In this document: piece by piece, positions 26,770 through 35,449 of the stretch
Position numbering within the stretch: position 1 is the stretch's first letter
Layout: each line of letters begins with the position of its first letter
Assembly: GCF_963668165.1 (NCBI RefSeq)
Contig: NZ_OY764209.1
Location: 930,001-994,000 of the forward strand
Direction of reading: 5' to 3'
Source: Marispirochaeta sp.
GTDB taxonomy: Bacteria; Spirochaetota; Spirochaetia; JC444; Marispirochaetaceae
Length of the DNA stretch: 64,000 nucleotides
The notes under the pieces: generated by a model
Told to the model about the DNA's origin: nothing
Database searches by the model: none
The model's input: the letters and a program-made list of their open reading frames with translations, nothing else
Translations under genes and position numbers: made by a program

Positions 26770-27483
26770 CTAAAGTCTGTCGATTCCCAGCATCTCCAGC
26801 TGATGAGTTATGCTGTAACGGCCGGCCACCCGTTCTGCTCCGGCTTCAATAAAAGCGGCGGCATCTTCGAGGGTCCAGACACCTCCCGAAGCCTTTACCT
26901 TGATCCTGCCCTTCGCCCGCTGATAGAGCAGAGCGATATCGTGTATCGTAGCCTTACCATCCGCGAAACCGGTACAGGTTTTAACAAAGTTCGCGCCGGC
27001 GTTGCAGATAACCTCAACCGCTTCGATTTTGTCGATATCCGATAGAAAGCCCGTTTCAATTATTACCTTTACTGTGACATCCGCCTGTTTCGCAATGTCT
27101 ACGACTGCCCGGATGTCTTCCTCGGCCTTTTTAAACTCCCCGTCAACAAGGAAACCGATATTGATGACCATATCGATCTCTCTCGCGCCGTCAGCAATCC
27201 CCTGCTCCGCCTCTTTAACCTTGACGCTGGTTCTGGCTCCGCCGGAGGGGAATCCAACCACGACCTGGGGTGCTATACCGGTTCCGTTCAGCTCTTCCGC
27301 TACCATGGGAATATACGCCGGAAATACCGGGACGGCGGCATATTTCATCCGTTTGGCCTCTTCACAGGCCTTACGGACCATCTCGGCAGTAGCGTTCGGG
27401 ACAAGGGCGCCGGAATAATCCAGTATCGAACAGATTTTTTGAATGGTTTTCAGATCTTCAGCAGAATTGGTCAGTAGTATCAT
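26770..27483 (-). CDS. deoC: Deoxyribose-phosphate aldolase
   Basis: Cleaves 2-deoxyribose-5-phosphate to glyceraldehyde-3-phosphate and acetaldehyde, in deoxynucleoside catabolism. 237 residues form a class I aldolase TIM barrel. The Schiff-base Lys168 lies in FVKTCTGF, with a conserved acid in EIDMVINIG and the second Lys in IKVKASGGV. The ATG at 27483 with AAGGAGC is preferred over the frame start at 27522. No deoA/deoB/pdp neighbours are seen. Confidence 0.95.
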   Translation of the reverse strand: MILLTNSAEDLKTIQKICSILDYSGALVPNATAEMVRKACEEAKRMKYAAVPVFPAYIPMVAEELNGTGIAPQVVVGFPSGGARTSVKVKEAEQGIADGAREIDMVINIGFLVDGEFKKAEEDIRAVVDIAKQADVTVKVIIETGFLSDIDKIEAVEVICNAGANFVKTCTGFADGKATIHDIALLYQRAKGRIKVKASGGVWTLEDAAAFIEAGAERVAGRYSITHQLEMLGIDRL

Positions 27484-27543
27484 GCTTTGCAGCTCCTTGA
27501 GGTAACATACGGTTACCGACATCTATTATCGAGGCTGTGAATC

Positions 27544-27800
27544 TTATTCGTCAACCAGTTTTTCCTTCGGGACATTGAGCAGCTTGGCATTAATCGCCAC
27601 GATTTTATCAGCAGAATGTCTCCCTTGGAAACCTCTTCCATGGGAACATCATCTACATCTTCCCCGTTTTTTCTGTGGGACTCAGAAGGCATCAGCTGGG
27701 CAAGTTCCTCCAGGGCCGAAGAAGCACTCAGAACAGAAGACATCTCTATCCAGTGCCCGGCCTGCATAATCGCAATAAGGGGCAACCGCATAGAAACAAA
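27544..27800 (-). pseudogene. Remnant of a heavy-metal P-type ATPase
   Basis: In the otherwise gene-free 398-nt gap, the - strand encodes a fragment reading QAGHWIEMSSVLSASSALEEL and then VPMEEVSKGDILLIK. This is the stretch around a TM helix and the actuator domain of copper/heavy-metal P1B ATPases. The frame then breaks near 27600. In another frame the sequence continues KIVAINAKLL and stops at 27544, which looks like the last TM helix and C terminus of the same family. The phosphorylation (DKTGT) and ATP-binding domains are absent. This fits an ATPase gene reduced by one internal deletion of roughly 1.4 kb (inference). Confidence 0.65.
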
Positions 27801-27880
27801 GGCTGTAATGTTTTTTCCAGTAGATAATCATCTCGGCGTCCTATATACTTAATCTCAGCTGAAATATACGGAGATTCGTC

Positions 27881-29452
27881 ATGCTGTCAACTCAAGAAGA
27901 GGCCCTGGCGCAACTGGTACGGACCAGCATGCTGATGTCCGAGGAGTACCAGTTTCGCCCATTAATCTCACGGCTGGTTGAACAGGCCCAGGATATCACC
28001 CAGTCCGATCTGTCCGCGTTTTATATCTACGACAACCCCGACAACGCCAAGAGCAGACTGCGCCTTGGATATAAACGGGGCCGTTACGAGCTTGCCAAAA
28101 CAATCCCCGCAAATAACGAGGTTGCCGAATTCATAGCCGACTGTGGCGAGGCGATAGTCCTGCTGGAGCGGAAGCCCAGCCCTTTCCTTAATGTTCTGCT
28201 CCATGACGAGATGAACAGCGGCATTGCAGTTCCTATAAAAACAGGAAAAAGCAGAATCGGCATTCTTTTTATAAACTCCCGCAGTGCCGGCTTTTACAGT
28301 CGTATCCGCTTTGCCTTCGTAGAATCGTTTACCCGCCTTGCCGGCGGCATGCTCCATAACGCCCGGCTGCTGCAGGAGACCCGGGAGTATCTGCAGCGCA
28401 TAGAAGAGATGGAACGCTACCAGGAAAACATCTTCTCCTCAATGACAAACCTGCTGATTACAACCGACGAATCCGGGACAATACACTATTTTAACCAGGC
28501 TGCAGCGGAAAGGATGAACCTGAGCCAGGAGGATGTCGGCCGCCATATCGGAGATTTCTTCCACAAGCGAATAGGAAAAAAGATCATCAATGCCCTGGAG
28601 AAAACCCAGGAGACCGGCGACGAAGTTCTCGGGATGGAGGGAATCTACAAGGGGGCCGACAAGGAGATAGATTTCTCTTTGAACCTCTCTCCTCTCAAGG
28701 GGAAACGGGGACGCCATGAGGGACTTACCCTGCTGTTCACCGACCAGAGCCGTGAACGGGAACTGAAAGCGAGTATGGAGGTCGCCAAGGAGGAGCGGCG
28801 GGTAATCAAGGACATGTTCGCCCGCTACATGTCCAATGATCTGGTGCAACAGCTGATGGATACACCCGATCTGATCAAGCCCGGAGGGGATCAGAAACGG
28901 GCGACTCTTTTCTTTGCCGACATCGTAGGCTACACTGCCTTTTCCGAAGGCAAGGAACCGGCTTATATTATTGAACTGCTGAACGGTTTTTTCTCCGAGG
29001 CTGTTGAGGTTGTCCTTAAAAACAGAGGATACATCGATAAATTTATCGGCGACTGTATTATGGCTGCCTGGGGAGTACCACTCTCTTCGGAAGAGGAGGA
29101 TGCGGTTAATGCAGTTTCCACCGCTGTTAAACTGCAGCATATGGTCAAGGACAAGAAACGGCGGTTTTTCACCGGTGACGCAAAGGACCTTCGCCTTGCC
29201 ATCGGAATGAATACCGGGCCCCTGGTTGCGGGAAATCTCGGCAGCAGCCAGAGGATGGACTATACCGTTATCGGCGATACGGTGAACCTCGCGGCCCGGC
29301 TGGAAGGGGTCGCCGGCGCGGATGAAATTATAATAACACAGGATACCCTTGAGCTGATCGACGGTAAATTCAAGGTTGAAAAGCGTGATCCTGTCAGGGT
29401 CAAGGGTAAGGTAAAACCGATTCAAATATATAATGTGGTCGATTTTCGTTAG
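27881..29452 (+). CDS. GAF-PAS-class III adenylate cyclase
   Basis: 523-residue soluble cyclase. A GAF domain (about residues 25-175) is followed by a PAS domain (EMERYQENIFSSMTNLLIT, about 185-300) and a class III cyclase catalytic domain (about 320-523). Both metal-binding aspartates are present (LFFADIVGYTAF near 347 and FIGDCIMAAWG near 391), as is the Lys of YIDKFIGD expected for adenine recognition. The RMDYTVIGDTVNLAARLEG signature has the typical Asp/Arg. Likely makes cAMP in response to a ligand or redox cue. ATG with GGAG upstream. Confidence 0.93.
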   Translation: MLSTQEEALAQLVRTSMLMSEEYQFRPLISRLVEQAQDITQSDLSAFYIYDNPDNAKSRLRLGYKRGRYELAKTIPANNEVAEFIADCGEAIVLLERKPSPFLNVLLHDEMNSGIAVPIKTGKSRIGILFINSRSAGFYSRIRFAFVESFTRLAGGMLHNARLLQETREYLQRIEEMERYQENIFSSMTNLLITTDESGTIHYFNQAAAERMNLSQEDVGRHIGDFFHKRIGKKIINALEKTQETGDEVLGMEGIYKGADKEIDFSLNLSPLKGKRGRHEGLTLLFTDQSRERELKASMEVAKEERRVIKDMFARYMSNDLVQQLMDTPDLIKPGGDQKRATLFFADIVGYTAFSEGKEPAYIIELLNGFFSEAVEVVLKNRGYIDKFIGDCIMAAWGVPLSSEEEDAVNAVSTAVKLQHMVKDKKRRFFTGDAKDLRLAIGMNTGPLVAGNLGSSQRMDYTVIGDTVNLAARLEGVAGADEIIITQDTLELIDGKFKVEKRDPVRVKGKVKPIQIYNVVDFR

Positions 29453-29454
29453 AA

Positions 29455-29475
29455 CCGTCGGGACGATACCGACGG
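29455..29475 (+). other. Hairpin between cyclase and HEAT-repeat genes
   Basis: CCGTCGG, a seven-base loop and CCGACGG form a perfect 7-bp stem right after the cyclase stop, without a following T-run. It is more likely an mRNA-processing or stability element than a full terminator. Confidence 0.5.
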
Positions 29476-29512
29476 GAAGGTACTAAAGCTCTACGTTACG
29501 AGGGGGTTTCAA

Positions 29513-32101
29513 ATGAATATAAGCGGACTTCTGGGATCACTTCCGCTATGGATCTATATTGTAGATGCGATCCTTATAGCCGGGATCGTTGCAGCTCTGA
29601 TCTGGACCTTTATCAGCCATTCTGTTTTTAAAAAAAGACTGGAAAAAGCTGCTGTCGACGAGGAAGCGGCCAGAGAACTTATCCTTGAAAAATACGATAC
29701 GTCAGCGCTTATCCGCCGTTCACGGTTAATCGAAGCCGGGGCGGATAAATACGGTGACAGCCTGCTGAAGAATCTCTCCATGGATGAGATCTGGGTGAAC
29801 CTGCTGCGTCGACGCAAACGGGTAACCGACATTCGCCGGGTACTGAAGTTTATTCCCGAGCGGGGGCTGTTCTATGTTTTTCTGGCCGTTCTCGACAAGC
29901 CCAGGAAAGTCCGCTATCTGACAGACTGGCTGAAGGAGAGCGGCGACCTTCTGGCAATGAGACGCATCGCCCTCTCCGGAAAAGGGGAGAATTTTGACGG
30001 ACAGACTGCCTTGGAGATTTTTGAAGAGTATATCCCCCACATTCGGGAGATGACAGGAGATCCCGAATGGGCTTCCCGTTATTTTGCGGTGAAGATCCTG
30101 CTGCACCATGATGATGACCGGTCGCAGCGGGCGGTCTGGGACTGCCTTCATGATACCCACGCTCTTGTACGGCGGACTGTTGCCACTGAGTTAACGACCG
30201 ATAAAAAAGACGAGTTATTTGAAGCCCTGAAAACCCTGTTCATCGATGATCCCGTTTTCGAGGTCCGCCGGGCTGCCAAGGAGAGGATCAATCTCGATTT
30301 TCCCGACCGTGAAGTCCTGAACATTAAAAAGATGAACGACGTCGAAGCATTTCATGTTCTTGATTTGATGAATCCGGAATTTGCCCAGGACGAAAACACA
30401 GCCCTCTCCTTTCTGGATCATGACAATAACGAGCTGCGCCTGAGTGCGGCATATTTTCTGAATCGTCTGGGCACGCTGGACCGGCTCTTCCAGCAGGTCG
30501 AGCTTGGAGACCGGGAACTTTTTGAACGCAACTTCAAGCTTTTGACCAAAGCTGCCGAGGTCGGGATTTCCGACTTCCTGAAATCCGTCTCCTCTACAAA
30601 GAATCCCGCGACCCTGCTTATGGCAGCCCGACTTCTGCAGAGAACCGGGTCCCGGGAACTGATAAACAGTCTTGCAAAGAATGTATTTGCCCTCACCGAC
30701 GAAGAGAAGACTCATGCCGATCAGAGAAAACTCTACGATGAAACCCTTAAAGCTATCAAATCGCGTGGGACCTGTGATGCGGTTCAATTTATCTGTCAGG
30801 AGCTGGAGAAGCACTCTCATCAGGGTGACTTTCTGGACCGTATTCTGCCTGCTCTGCCGGAAAGCGGGGACTTCCTCATTGCCCCGCTGCTTGTCAGCAT
30901 GCTGAAGGATCCCGAGGTCCCGCGGCGGGACCTTATAAGGGAAACCATTTTCCGCTTCAATGAATGTTTCTACCAGGGAGAAATAATCGGCATCCTGAAA
31001 GCGGAGCGGGAAGAATACCCTCACCAGGTGCGTATTGACGCTCTTAAACTCCTGGCTCAGCTTAAGAAACCCTATTGCCTGCAGCATGTGCTGGAAAACC
31101 TCTCCATTTTACCTCTGGATGAGGCCCGGTATTTTACCTCAATCCTCGCCGATTTTAGCGGGGCCCTCTTCAACAAACGGGTAGAAGGCATCATGGCAAG
31201 CGATGACGCCCATGTGCGGGCTTCCCTTATTGCAGCTCTGCCGGCTACCGGTATCAAGGATTTTATTGCCCCGATTCGCAAAGCCCTCAAGGATGCAGAT
31301 CCGGAGGTGCGCATGGCTGCGGTCTGGGCACTGCATGATTACCAGGAGCAGCGGGCTCTGAACGGTACTGTTGAAATGCTGCGAGACCCGGTGGAACGGG
31401 TCCGGGTTCAGGTGGCGAAAGCCCTTGGTTCCCACGGCACAGAAGGGGTTCTTGATCGGCTTAAGGAGCTCCTGTTTGATGAGAATGAGGTGCCCACCGT
31501 CAAGATTGCCGCGATAGCCGGACTCAGCTTCTCCGAAACCCGGGGCAGCGTGGATGTACTGGTTGAAAAGCTGAGAGACATGACAGGAGAATTGCGGGAA
31601 GAGATTATTCAGGCTCTGGCGGAAAAACATGACCAGCGCAGCCTTACACGCATGGTCGAGGTATTCAAGGATTCTGAACCAAAAATCAGGGAATCCATGA
31701 GCGAGGCTTTCAAACGAATGCGCAGCAAAGGAGAAACATCCCTGGTAAATCTGCTGAACGAAGACATCCCCTCGCTCCTTCCTCTGGTCTACGATATTCT
31801 GGAAGACACCGGCTGGGTAGAGAGCATAATCCGGCGGCTTGCTAAGCGGGATCCCAAGGAGCGCCGCGAGGCAGCAGCCCTGCTGGCCCGCATCGGCACC
31901 AGGGCCGCTTTCCGGGGGATTGTGCTTGCCGCCAGAGACCCCGACGAAGAGGTCCGGGTCGAGGTTACAAAAGCACTGGAGTATCTGAACACCCCGGAAG
32001 GAGCAGAAATCCTCGCAGACCTGGAAAACGATCCCGATAAGCGGGTGCGCAAGTATACCCTGTGGGCCCTTGAACGGATAAAGGCCAAAAACCTGGATTA
32101 A
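29513..32101 (+). CDS. Membrane-anchored HEAT-repeat protein
   Basis: 862 residues. One N-terminal TM helix (LPLWIYIVDAILIAGIVAAL) is followed by an alpha-solenoid with many HEAT/PBS-lyase-type repeats, such as DPEVRMAAVWALHDYQEQRAL, DPVERVRVQVAKALGSHG, DSEPKIRESMSEAFKRM and DPDEEVRVEVTKALEYL. Such solenoids are protein-binding scaffolds. It lies 60 nt downstream of the cyclase and is probably co-transcribed, so it may anchor or modulate cAMP signalling (inference). ATG with AGGGGG. No catalytic motif is seen. It ends overlapping the convergent DsrE-like gene by 4 nt. Confidence 0.85.
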   Translation: MNISGLLGSLPLWIYIVDAILIAGIVAALIWTFISHSVFKKRLEKAAVDEEAARELILEKYDTSALIRRSRLIEAGADKYGDSLLKNLSMDEIWVNLLRRRKRVTDIRRVLKFIPERGLFYVFLAVLDKPRKVRYLTDWLKESGDLLAMRRIALSGKGENFDGQTALEIFEEYIPHIREMTGDPEWASRYFAVKILLHHDDDRSQRAVWDCLHDTHALVRRTVATELTTDKKDELFEALKTLFIDDPVFEVRRAAKERINLDFPDREVLNIKKMNDVEAFHVLDLMNPEFAQDENTALSFLDHDNNELRLSAAYFLNRLGTLDRLFQQVELGDRELFERNFKLLTKAAEVGISDFLKSVSSTKNPATLLMAARLLQRTGSRELINSLAKNVFALTDEEKTHADQRKLYDETLKAIKSRGTCDAVQFICQELEKHSHQGDFLDRILPALPESGDFLIAPLLVSMLKDPEVPRRDLIRETIFRFNECFYQGEIIGILKAEREEYPHQVRIDALKLLAQLKKPYCLQHVLENLSILPLDEARYFTSILADFSGALFNKRVEGIMASDDAHVRASLIAALPATGIKDFIAPIRKALKDADPEVRMAAVWALHDYQEQRALNGTVEMLRDPVERVRVQVAKALGSHGTEGVLDRLKELLFDENEVPTVKIAAIAGLSFSETRGSVDVLVEKLRDMTGELREEIIQALAEKHDQRSLTRMVEVFKDSEPKIRESMSEAFKRMRSKGETSLVNLLNEDIPSLLPLVYDILEDTGWVESIIRRLAKRDPKERREAAALLARIGTRAAFRGIVLAARDPDEEVRVEVTKALEYLNTPEGAEILADLENDPDKRVRKYTLWALERIKAKNLD

Positions 32102-32442
32102 AAAGTTATTACAGTGTAGCCCTGTTCGGCATAGGCGCTCATGGAGGGATGCCCCTTCATGTCGCCTCCCAGGGGCAATCCCTGAGTCTCAACATCCCTG
32201 GTAACGCCGAGTTTGGCTGAACAGGCTTTGCAAACCGTATCGATCATTCCCGAACCCTTCAGGCTTTCCCATAAGGGGGCGAAAGCTGCTCCCGGTTCCG
32301 CCATGGCCCGGGGAACTGTAACGGCACTGCCTTCCAGAACAACCTTTACGTCATGACCTTTTTCCCGCATATCAAACGCGTTAAGCATTACGTGAACAAA
32401 ACAGATCGGGTCACCGTTAAAAGCAAACAGCACATATTTCAT
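32098..32442 (-). CDS. DsrE-family protein
   Basis: 114-residue protein with the DsrE/DsrF-like fold: KYVLFAFNGDPICFVHVMLNAFDM at the N terminus, VKVVLEGSAV strand, and Cys residues in DTVCKACSAKLGV where some family members carry the sulfur-relay cysteine. Role unknown; small cytoplasmic proteins of this kind take part in sulfur transfer or simply remain uncharacterised. The ATG at 32442 has AGGAGG; the frame upstream to 32481 is discounted. Confidence 0.8.
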   Translation of the reverse strand: MKYVLFAFNGDPICFVHVMLNAFDMREKGHDVKVVLEGSAVTVPRAMAEPGAAFAPLWESLKGSGMIDTVCKACSAKLGVTRDVETQGLPLGGDMKGHPSMSAYAEQGYTVITF

Positions 32443-32584
32443 ATCAGTTTTTCCTCCTGAGATTACCAAGCCTGAACTCATGATAAAGAAAGAATTAAAA
32501 GAAATAAACTTTCGAAATGTACAATTTATTTACGGGGCACCCTGGGCATGAGAGCATTGACGCAATCAATCCAAGGAGGCTCTT

Positions 32585-33601
32585 ATGAAAACCTTTATAA
32601 GACTAAGTATTACTTTTCTTCTGCTGTTCGGACTCATTCTTTCTGCGACGGCAAACGGTGAACAGGAAACCGGCAATACTTCGGGAGAAATTACCGAGAA
32701 AGTTGTGATCAAACTGGGGCACATTGCCGATCCTTCCCACCCTTATGCCAAAGGTGCGGAAGAGTTCGCCAGACTGGCCGCGGAAAAATCCAACGGCATG
32801 ATTGAAGTCAAGGTATTCCCTTCTTCTCAGCTGGGAGGACAGAAAGAACTGATAGAAGGCATTACCTACGGTTCCATCGATATGGCCCTTGTGGGAACCG
32901 CCGTTCTCGGTCAGTTCCAGCCTCAGATTTCTCTCTTTGACCTGCCCTTCCTCTTCAGGGACCGGGACCATGCATACAAATCCCTCGATACCGTAGGGAT
33001 GGAACTGGGAAAAGAGCTTGAAAAGAACGGCATTAAACTGCTGGGATATATGGAGAACGGCATCCGGCACCTGACCAACGACAAGCGGGAAATACAAAGT
33101 CCTGCCGATATGCAAGGTCTCAAGATAAGGGTTATGACTAACAAGATCTACATCGCCATGATGAAATCCCTGGGTGCTTCCCCGACTCCCATGGCTTTCG
33201 GCGAACTTTATTCAGCAATGCAGCAGGGTGTTGTCGACGGTCAGGAAAACCCGAGTGCCCACATCTGGACAAGCCGTTTCTTTGAAGTACAGCAGTATGC
33301 TTCGAAAACCGCCCATGCCTACGCTCCCGAACCCGTACTGATCTCCATGTCCACCTGGAAAAAGCTTCCCTCAACGGCCCAGGGGATTATAGTTGAATCT
33401 GCCAAGGAAGCTATTGCCTGGCAGCGTCAGCTTTCTACCGATCAGGACAACGAGTTCTGGGACAAGATCATTGCAACCGGCAAAATGAAGGTCACCGAAG
33501 TCGATCGTCAACCTTTTGTTGACGCAACAAAACCTGTCTATGCCGAGTTTGCCGCCATGGTAGGACAGGCCAACATCGATGCCGTCCAGGCAATCAAATA
33601 G
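32585..33601 (+). CDS. dctP: TRAP transporter substrate-binding protein DctP
   Basis: 338-residue periplasmic receptor of a TRAP transporter. Signal peptide about residues 1-24. The mature domain has the family pattern KLGHIADPSHPYAKGAEEFA, VFPSSQLGGQKELIEG, and the key arginine of GLKIRVMTNKIY that binds the substrate carboxylate. It probably binds C4-dicarboxylates, given the malic enzyme downstream and the DcuSR-like pair (inference). ATG with AAGGAGG. First gene of the dctPQM-mae-nfnAB operon. Confidence 0.95.
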   Translation: MKTFIRLSITFLLLFGLILSATANGEQETGNTSGEITEKVVIKLGHIADPSHPYAKGAEEFARLAAEKSNGMIEVKVFPSSQLGGQKELIEGITYGSIDMALVGTAVLGQFQPQISLFDLPFLFRDRDHAYKSLDTVGMELGKELEKNGIKLLGYMENGIRHLTNDKREIQSPADMQGLKIRVMTNKIYIAMMKSLGASPTPMAFGELYSAMQQGVVDGQENPSAHIWTSRFFEVQQYASKTAHAYAPEPVLISMSTWKKLPSTAQGIIVESAKEAIAWQRQLSTDQDNEFWDKIIATGKMKVTEVDRQPFVDATKPVYAEFAAMVGQANIDAVQAIK

Positions 33602-33620
33602 CCATACTACTCCACTCTTT

Positions 33621-33644
33621 CCGGGGTCCATTACAGGATCCCGG
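33621..33644 (+). other. Intercistronic hairpin dctP-dctQ
   Basis: CCGGGGTCC and GGATCCCGG form a continuous nine-pair RNA stem with one G-U pair and a six-base loop, 20 nt after the dctP stop. It has no T-run. It probably stabilises the dctP message relative to the membrane genes. Confidence 0.6.
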
Positions 33645-33662
33645 ATCTTTACAGGAAAAACA

Positions 33663-34154
33663 ATGGAAAAATTATTCTTTGCACTGCGAAAGTTTCTATA
33701 TTTCGTATCCATAGCCGCAATTGCATTGATGCTGGTCATTATTTTCTTCCAGGTCATTTCCCGCTATATATTTGGTTATACCTTCGACTGGTCCGAAGAG
33801 CTGGCGAGATTCCTTTTTGTCTGGGTGGTATTTATCGGATCCGCGCTTATCATCGGCGACAAGGGGCATATGGCGGTCCAGCTTCTTCCCGACAAACTGT
33901 CCGGAACAAACGCCGGCTTTTTTCTGCAGCTGTTTATAAAGGCCGCCAGCCTTGTCTTTATCCTTCTACTGATTGCACAGGGCTCGAAGATGACCAGGAC
34001 CATGATGTTCCAGACCGCCCCGGCCCTCAACCTGCCGATGGGAGTCGTATACGCAATCATTCCGATCAGCGGAATACTGATGCTGCTGTATCTGATCAGG
34101 GACTCCCTTACCCTCTTTGCAGAGCACAAGAAATCACTTGGAAAGGAGAATTAG
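33663..34154 (+). CDS. dctQ: TRAP transporter small permease DctQ
   Basis: 163-residue inner-membrane subunit with four TM helices. It carries the DctQ hallmark YTFDWSEELARFLFVWVVFIG and a conserved GHM segment (IGDKGHMAVQLL). It links DctM to the periplasmic receptor. Start at ATG 33663 with AGGAA upstream; the longer frame from 33579 overlaps the dctP end and the hairpin. Confidence 0.95.
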   Translation: MEKLFFALRKFLYFVSIAAIALMLVIIFFQVISRYIFGYTFDWSEELARFLFVWVVFIGSALIIGDKGHMAVQLLPDKLSGTNAGFFLQLFIKAASLVFILLLIAQGSKMTRTMMFQTAPALNLPMGVVYAIIPISGILMLLYLIRDSLTLFAEHKKSLGKEN

Positions 34155-34157
34155 TCC

Positions 34158-35438
34158 ATGGAAGCTTTATTACTCGGATCATTTCTTGTTCTGACCTTTT
34201 TAGGCGTTCCGGTGGCCTTTTCTCTTGCACTGTCGGCGGCTGTAGTTCTTGTCGGATTTCTTGATCTGCCCCTGGTCCTGATCCCTCAGCAAATGTACGG
34301 AGGCATAGACTCATTCTCCTTTATGGCGGTTCCCTTTTTTATGCTCGCAGGGGCGTTCATGTCCGCAGGAGGAGTAACCAAACGCCTTGTCAATTTCGCC
34401 TCTGCCCTGGTTGGTTGGCTCACCGGCGGTCTGGCTCAGGTCGTAGCTGTAGCCGGCATGTTCTTCGCTGCCATTTCAGGTTCATCCGCAGCAACCACCG
34501 CGGCCATAGGCTCCACCATGGTGGACGAGATGGAAAAGAAGGGCTATGACCGTGATTGGGCAACCGGTGTCGTAGCATCAGGAGGTACCGTGGGCATTGT
34601 TATTCCTCCCTCCATTACGCTCGTTGTGTACGGTGTAATCGCAGGGATTTCAATAGGAGATCTTTTTGTCGGCGGATTCGCACCGGGTATTCTGATGGGC
34701 ATAAGCATGTGCATAATCAGCTTCTTCCTTGCAAAGAAAAAGGGACTGCAACCGGAAGGAAAGTTCTCTCCCAAAAAGATAGTCGTCTCCTTTGGGGACT
34801 CATTCTTTGCTCTCATGACTCCGGTAATCATCATCGGCGGTATATACGGCGGAATCTTCACCCCCACCGAAGCTGCTGCCGTCGCCGCGGTCTACGGAAT
34901 CTTTGTCGGAATGTTTATTTACAGAGAACTTAAGCTGAAAGATATTCCGGGAATCCTGTTCAATGCAGTAATCAGCACAACACTGATCATGTTCATCGTG
35001 GGGGCCGCCAAGATGTTCGGCTGGCTGCTGACAAACATGGAAATACCTCACCGCCTGGGATACTTCATCGTCTCCGTTACAGACTCTCCGGTAATCTTCC
35101 TGATGGCCATGAACATCCTTTTACTGATTATCGGGACCCTGGTAAACGCCTCGGCCGCTGTAATAATTCTTACTCCAATCTTTCTGCCGGTAGCTATTCA
35201 GCTCGGTATCGATCCCCTCTTTTTCGGAGTGCTGATGGTCGTGAACCTCGCAATCGGCTGCATTACCCCGCCTGTCGGGCTGGACCTCTTTGTCGCCAGT
35301 GCCATTACCAAGGTACCATTGGAACGGGTCATGCGCGCTGTCTTTCCCTATTTGGCAGGACTGCTTGTTTGTCTGGTCGTTCTCACCATGGTACCGGATA
35401 TTATTATCTTCCTGCCCAATCTTTTAAACAGCCTGTAA
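34158..35438 (+). CDS. dctM: TRAP transporter large permease DctM
   Basis: 426-residue transport subunit with about 12 TM helices that uses the sodium gradient. Family marks include VPFFMLAGAFMSAGGV, AISGSSAATTAAIGSTM, GGTVGIVIPPSI and the C-terminal NLAIGCITPPVGLDLFVA. It follows dctQ by 3 nt, with AAAGGAGA inside the end of dctQ serving as ribosome site. Confidence 0.97.
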   Translation: MEALLLGSFLVLTFLGVPVAFSLALSAAVVLVGFLDLPLVLIPQQMYGGIDSFSFMAVPFFMLAGAFMSAGGVTKRLVNFASALVGWLTGGLAQVVAVAGMFFAAISGSSAATTAAIGSTMVDEMEKKGYDRDWATGVVASGGTVGIVIPPSITLVVYGVIAGISIGDLFVGGFAPGILMGISMCIISFFLAKKKGLQPEGKFSPKKIVVSFGDSFFALMTPVIIIGGIYGGIFTPTEAAAVAAVYGIFVGMFIYRELKLKDIPGILFNAVISTTLIMFIVGAAKMFGWLLTNMEIPHRLGYFIVSVTDSPVIFLMAMNILLLIIGTLVNASAAVIILTPIFLPVAIQLGIDPLFFGVLMVVNLAIGCITPPVGLDLFVASAITKVPLERVMRAVFPYLAGLLVCLVVLTMVPDIIIFLPNLLNSL

Positions 35439-35449
35439 AGGAGACAAAA

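Noticed and set aside
32534..32556. GGGGCAC...GGGCATGA before dctP as a sigma-54 promoter
   Set aside because: The GG and GC elements are 8 nt apart where 10 is required, and the adjacent regulator is CitB type, not a sigma-54 activator.
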